Source of the DNA: a virus
Strand: one strand, 5' to 3'
IMG/VR virus record: IMGVR_UViG_3300027607_000105
Span: 1-62,409 of that record
DNA: 62,409 nt
The notes beneath the pieces were generated by a model. That model did no database searches. It was not told the origin of the DNA and worked only from the letters and a program-made list of their open reading frames with translations. The stretch's first letter is position 1, and every line of letters begins with the position of its first letter. Positions 61,822 through 62,409 of the stretch are shown piece after piece. The position numbers and the translations under genes were made by a program.

Positions 61822-62409
61822 ATGTTTTACATGAGAAGCTTTTTGATTGTCGCAATCGGGATCGTGTTGTCCAGTTGTGCGACGGGTCTTTCTCAAAATA
61901 CCGCTTTTGATTCCAACAGCGAGGTCGGCCTTCTGATTATCGGTTTATCGCAAAGCAAGCCGCCGAGCGATTGGACCGAGATGGGCGAAAACGACAATTT
62001 CAATCTCCGCATCAGGCCTCTGAAGGAAGATAACTCTCTCGCCTTTCAGGGAACCTCGGTCTATCTGAAAGGCGCGGAGCCGGGCGTTATCGAATACAAA
62101 CTGTTCACACTGCCTGCCGGAACACATGTCTTCGCCAACGCAAACAGAAATGTCCCGGGTAAAACATATACGACCTGTTTGAATAAAGGTACGTTCAAAT
62201 TCAATGTGCGAAGCGGAGATATCCTTTATCTGGGTAATGCGTTTTATGAACACCGTAGAAGGCAGCCAGGCAGCGTAACGTTTAACGGCTTTTCAGATAT
62301 TCAAGAGATTGAGGCTGTTCTTAAAGGCTATCCAAATGTTCGTGGTCGGCCTCAAAGAGCGGAACTTATCCGGGCGTCCGTCGACGCTGGCCGCGGGTCG
62401 TCTTGCTGA
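61822..62409 (+). CDS. Host lipoprotein of unknown function
   Basis: 195 residues from the ATG at 61822. A lipoprotein signal (MFYMRSFLIVAIGIVLSSC) with lipobox LSSC is present, so the mature protein should be lipidated at Cys19. The body is beta-rich (FNLRIRPLKEDNSLAFQGTS, then GVIEYKLFTLPAGTHVFANA) like a periplasmic binding fold. It lies outside the prophage, after the tRNA-Pro terminator. A longer TTG start at 61765 is rejected because it would precede the signal. Confidence 0.8.
   Translation: MFYMRSFLIVAIGIVLSSCATGLSQNTAFDSNSEVGLLIIGLSQSKPPSDWTEMGENDNFNLRIRPLKEDNSLAFQGTSVYLKGAEPGVIEYKLFTLPAGTHVFANANRNVPGKTYTTCLNKGTFKFNVRSGDILYLGNAFYEHRRRQPGSVTFNGFSDIQEIEAVLKGYPNVRGRPQRAELIRASVDAGRGSSC

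Noticed and set aside
1-62409. CRISPR array or insertion sequence
   Set aside because: No regularly spaced identical repeats and no transposase with terminal inverted repeats were seen. The repeats found are short operators, att arms or RNA elements.

Overview
The window is an almost complete integrated prophage of an alphaproteobacterium, followed by about 0.8 kb of host chromosome. Pointers to the host group are a GcrA-type regulator, DUF6456 and DUF1376 phage proteins, a SinR-like HTH protein of the kind common in Rhizobiales, and overall codon use. A P22-like coat protein, DUF4055 portal, small and large terminase, tape measure of about 1,520 residues and tail tube indicate a temperate siphovirus. 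The integrase lies at the left edge. A 40-nt 3' end of a tRNA-Pro (61557-61596) marks the right attachment junction, so the restored tRNA and attL should lie just left of base 1. Paired arm-type repeats (ATTGGGGAG, 11 bp apart) sit at both ends.

Layout. 1-11.9 kb: leftward early operon with integrase, a possible excisionase, many small proteins, a SinR-like regulator, tRNA-Gln, 5'-3' exonuclease, HNH protein and a probable recombination protein. It starts from a strong promoter (PL, 11926-11954) with an operator in its spacer. 12.3-14.7 kb: immunity region with a HicB-like pair, a structured leader ahead of two small genes, a LexA-type repressor with two HTH domains, and PR with the same operator. 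14.7-24 kb: rightward early genes (Cro-like protein, LmbU-like protein, RuvC-like nuclease, GcrA-like protein, DNA methyltransferase, DnaB helicase, DUF1376 replication protein). 24.05-24.15 kb: a promoter followed at once by an intrinsic terminator, as at a lambda PR'-tR' late switch. 24.4-53.9 kb: packaging, head, tail and lysis genes. 53.9-54.97 kb: a two-gene leftward unit laid out like an acr-aca operon, and a divergent gene. 54.9-61.4 kb: a second leftward cluster (RMF-like, MazG-like, HTH, ASCH-like, HNH and C5-methyltransferase genes). On the circular phage genome this cluster follows int, so PL transcripts could reach it only after excision.

The most unusual object is the MuF/SPP1 gp7-like minor head gene (28661-30595). 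It carries a 272-residue intein at the conserved NCRS motif. The opposite strand of that intein encodes, codon opposite codon, a 250-residue HTH plus Vsr/EDxHD-type homing endonuclease with its own -10 box and Shine-Dalgarno. Both strands of one intein therefore appear to code: splicing domain on one, nuclease on the other. Other items of interest are a second reading frame inside the C5-methyltransferase gene that resembles a separate phage protein family, repeated structured RNA elements in the leftward operons, two leaderless promoters of the same design, and a tail-chaperone frameshift.

All family assignments come from reading the sequences; no database search was run.
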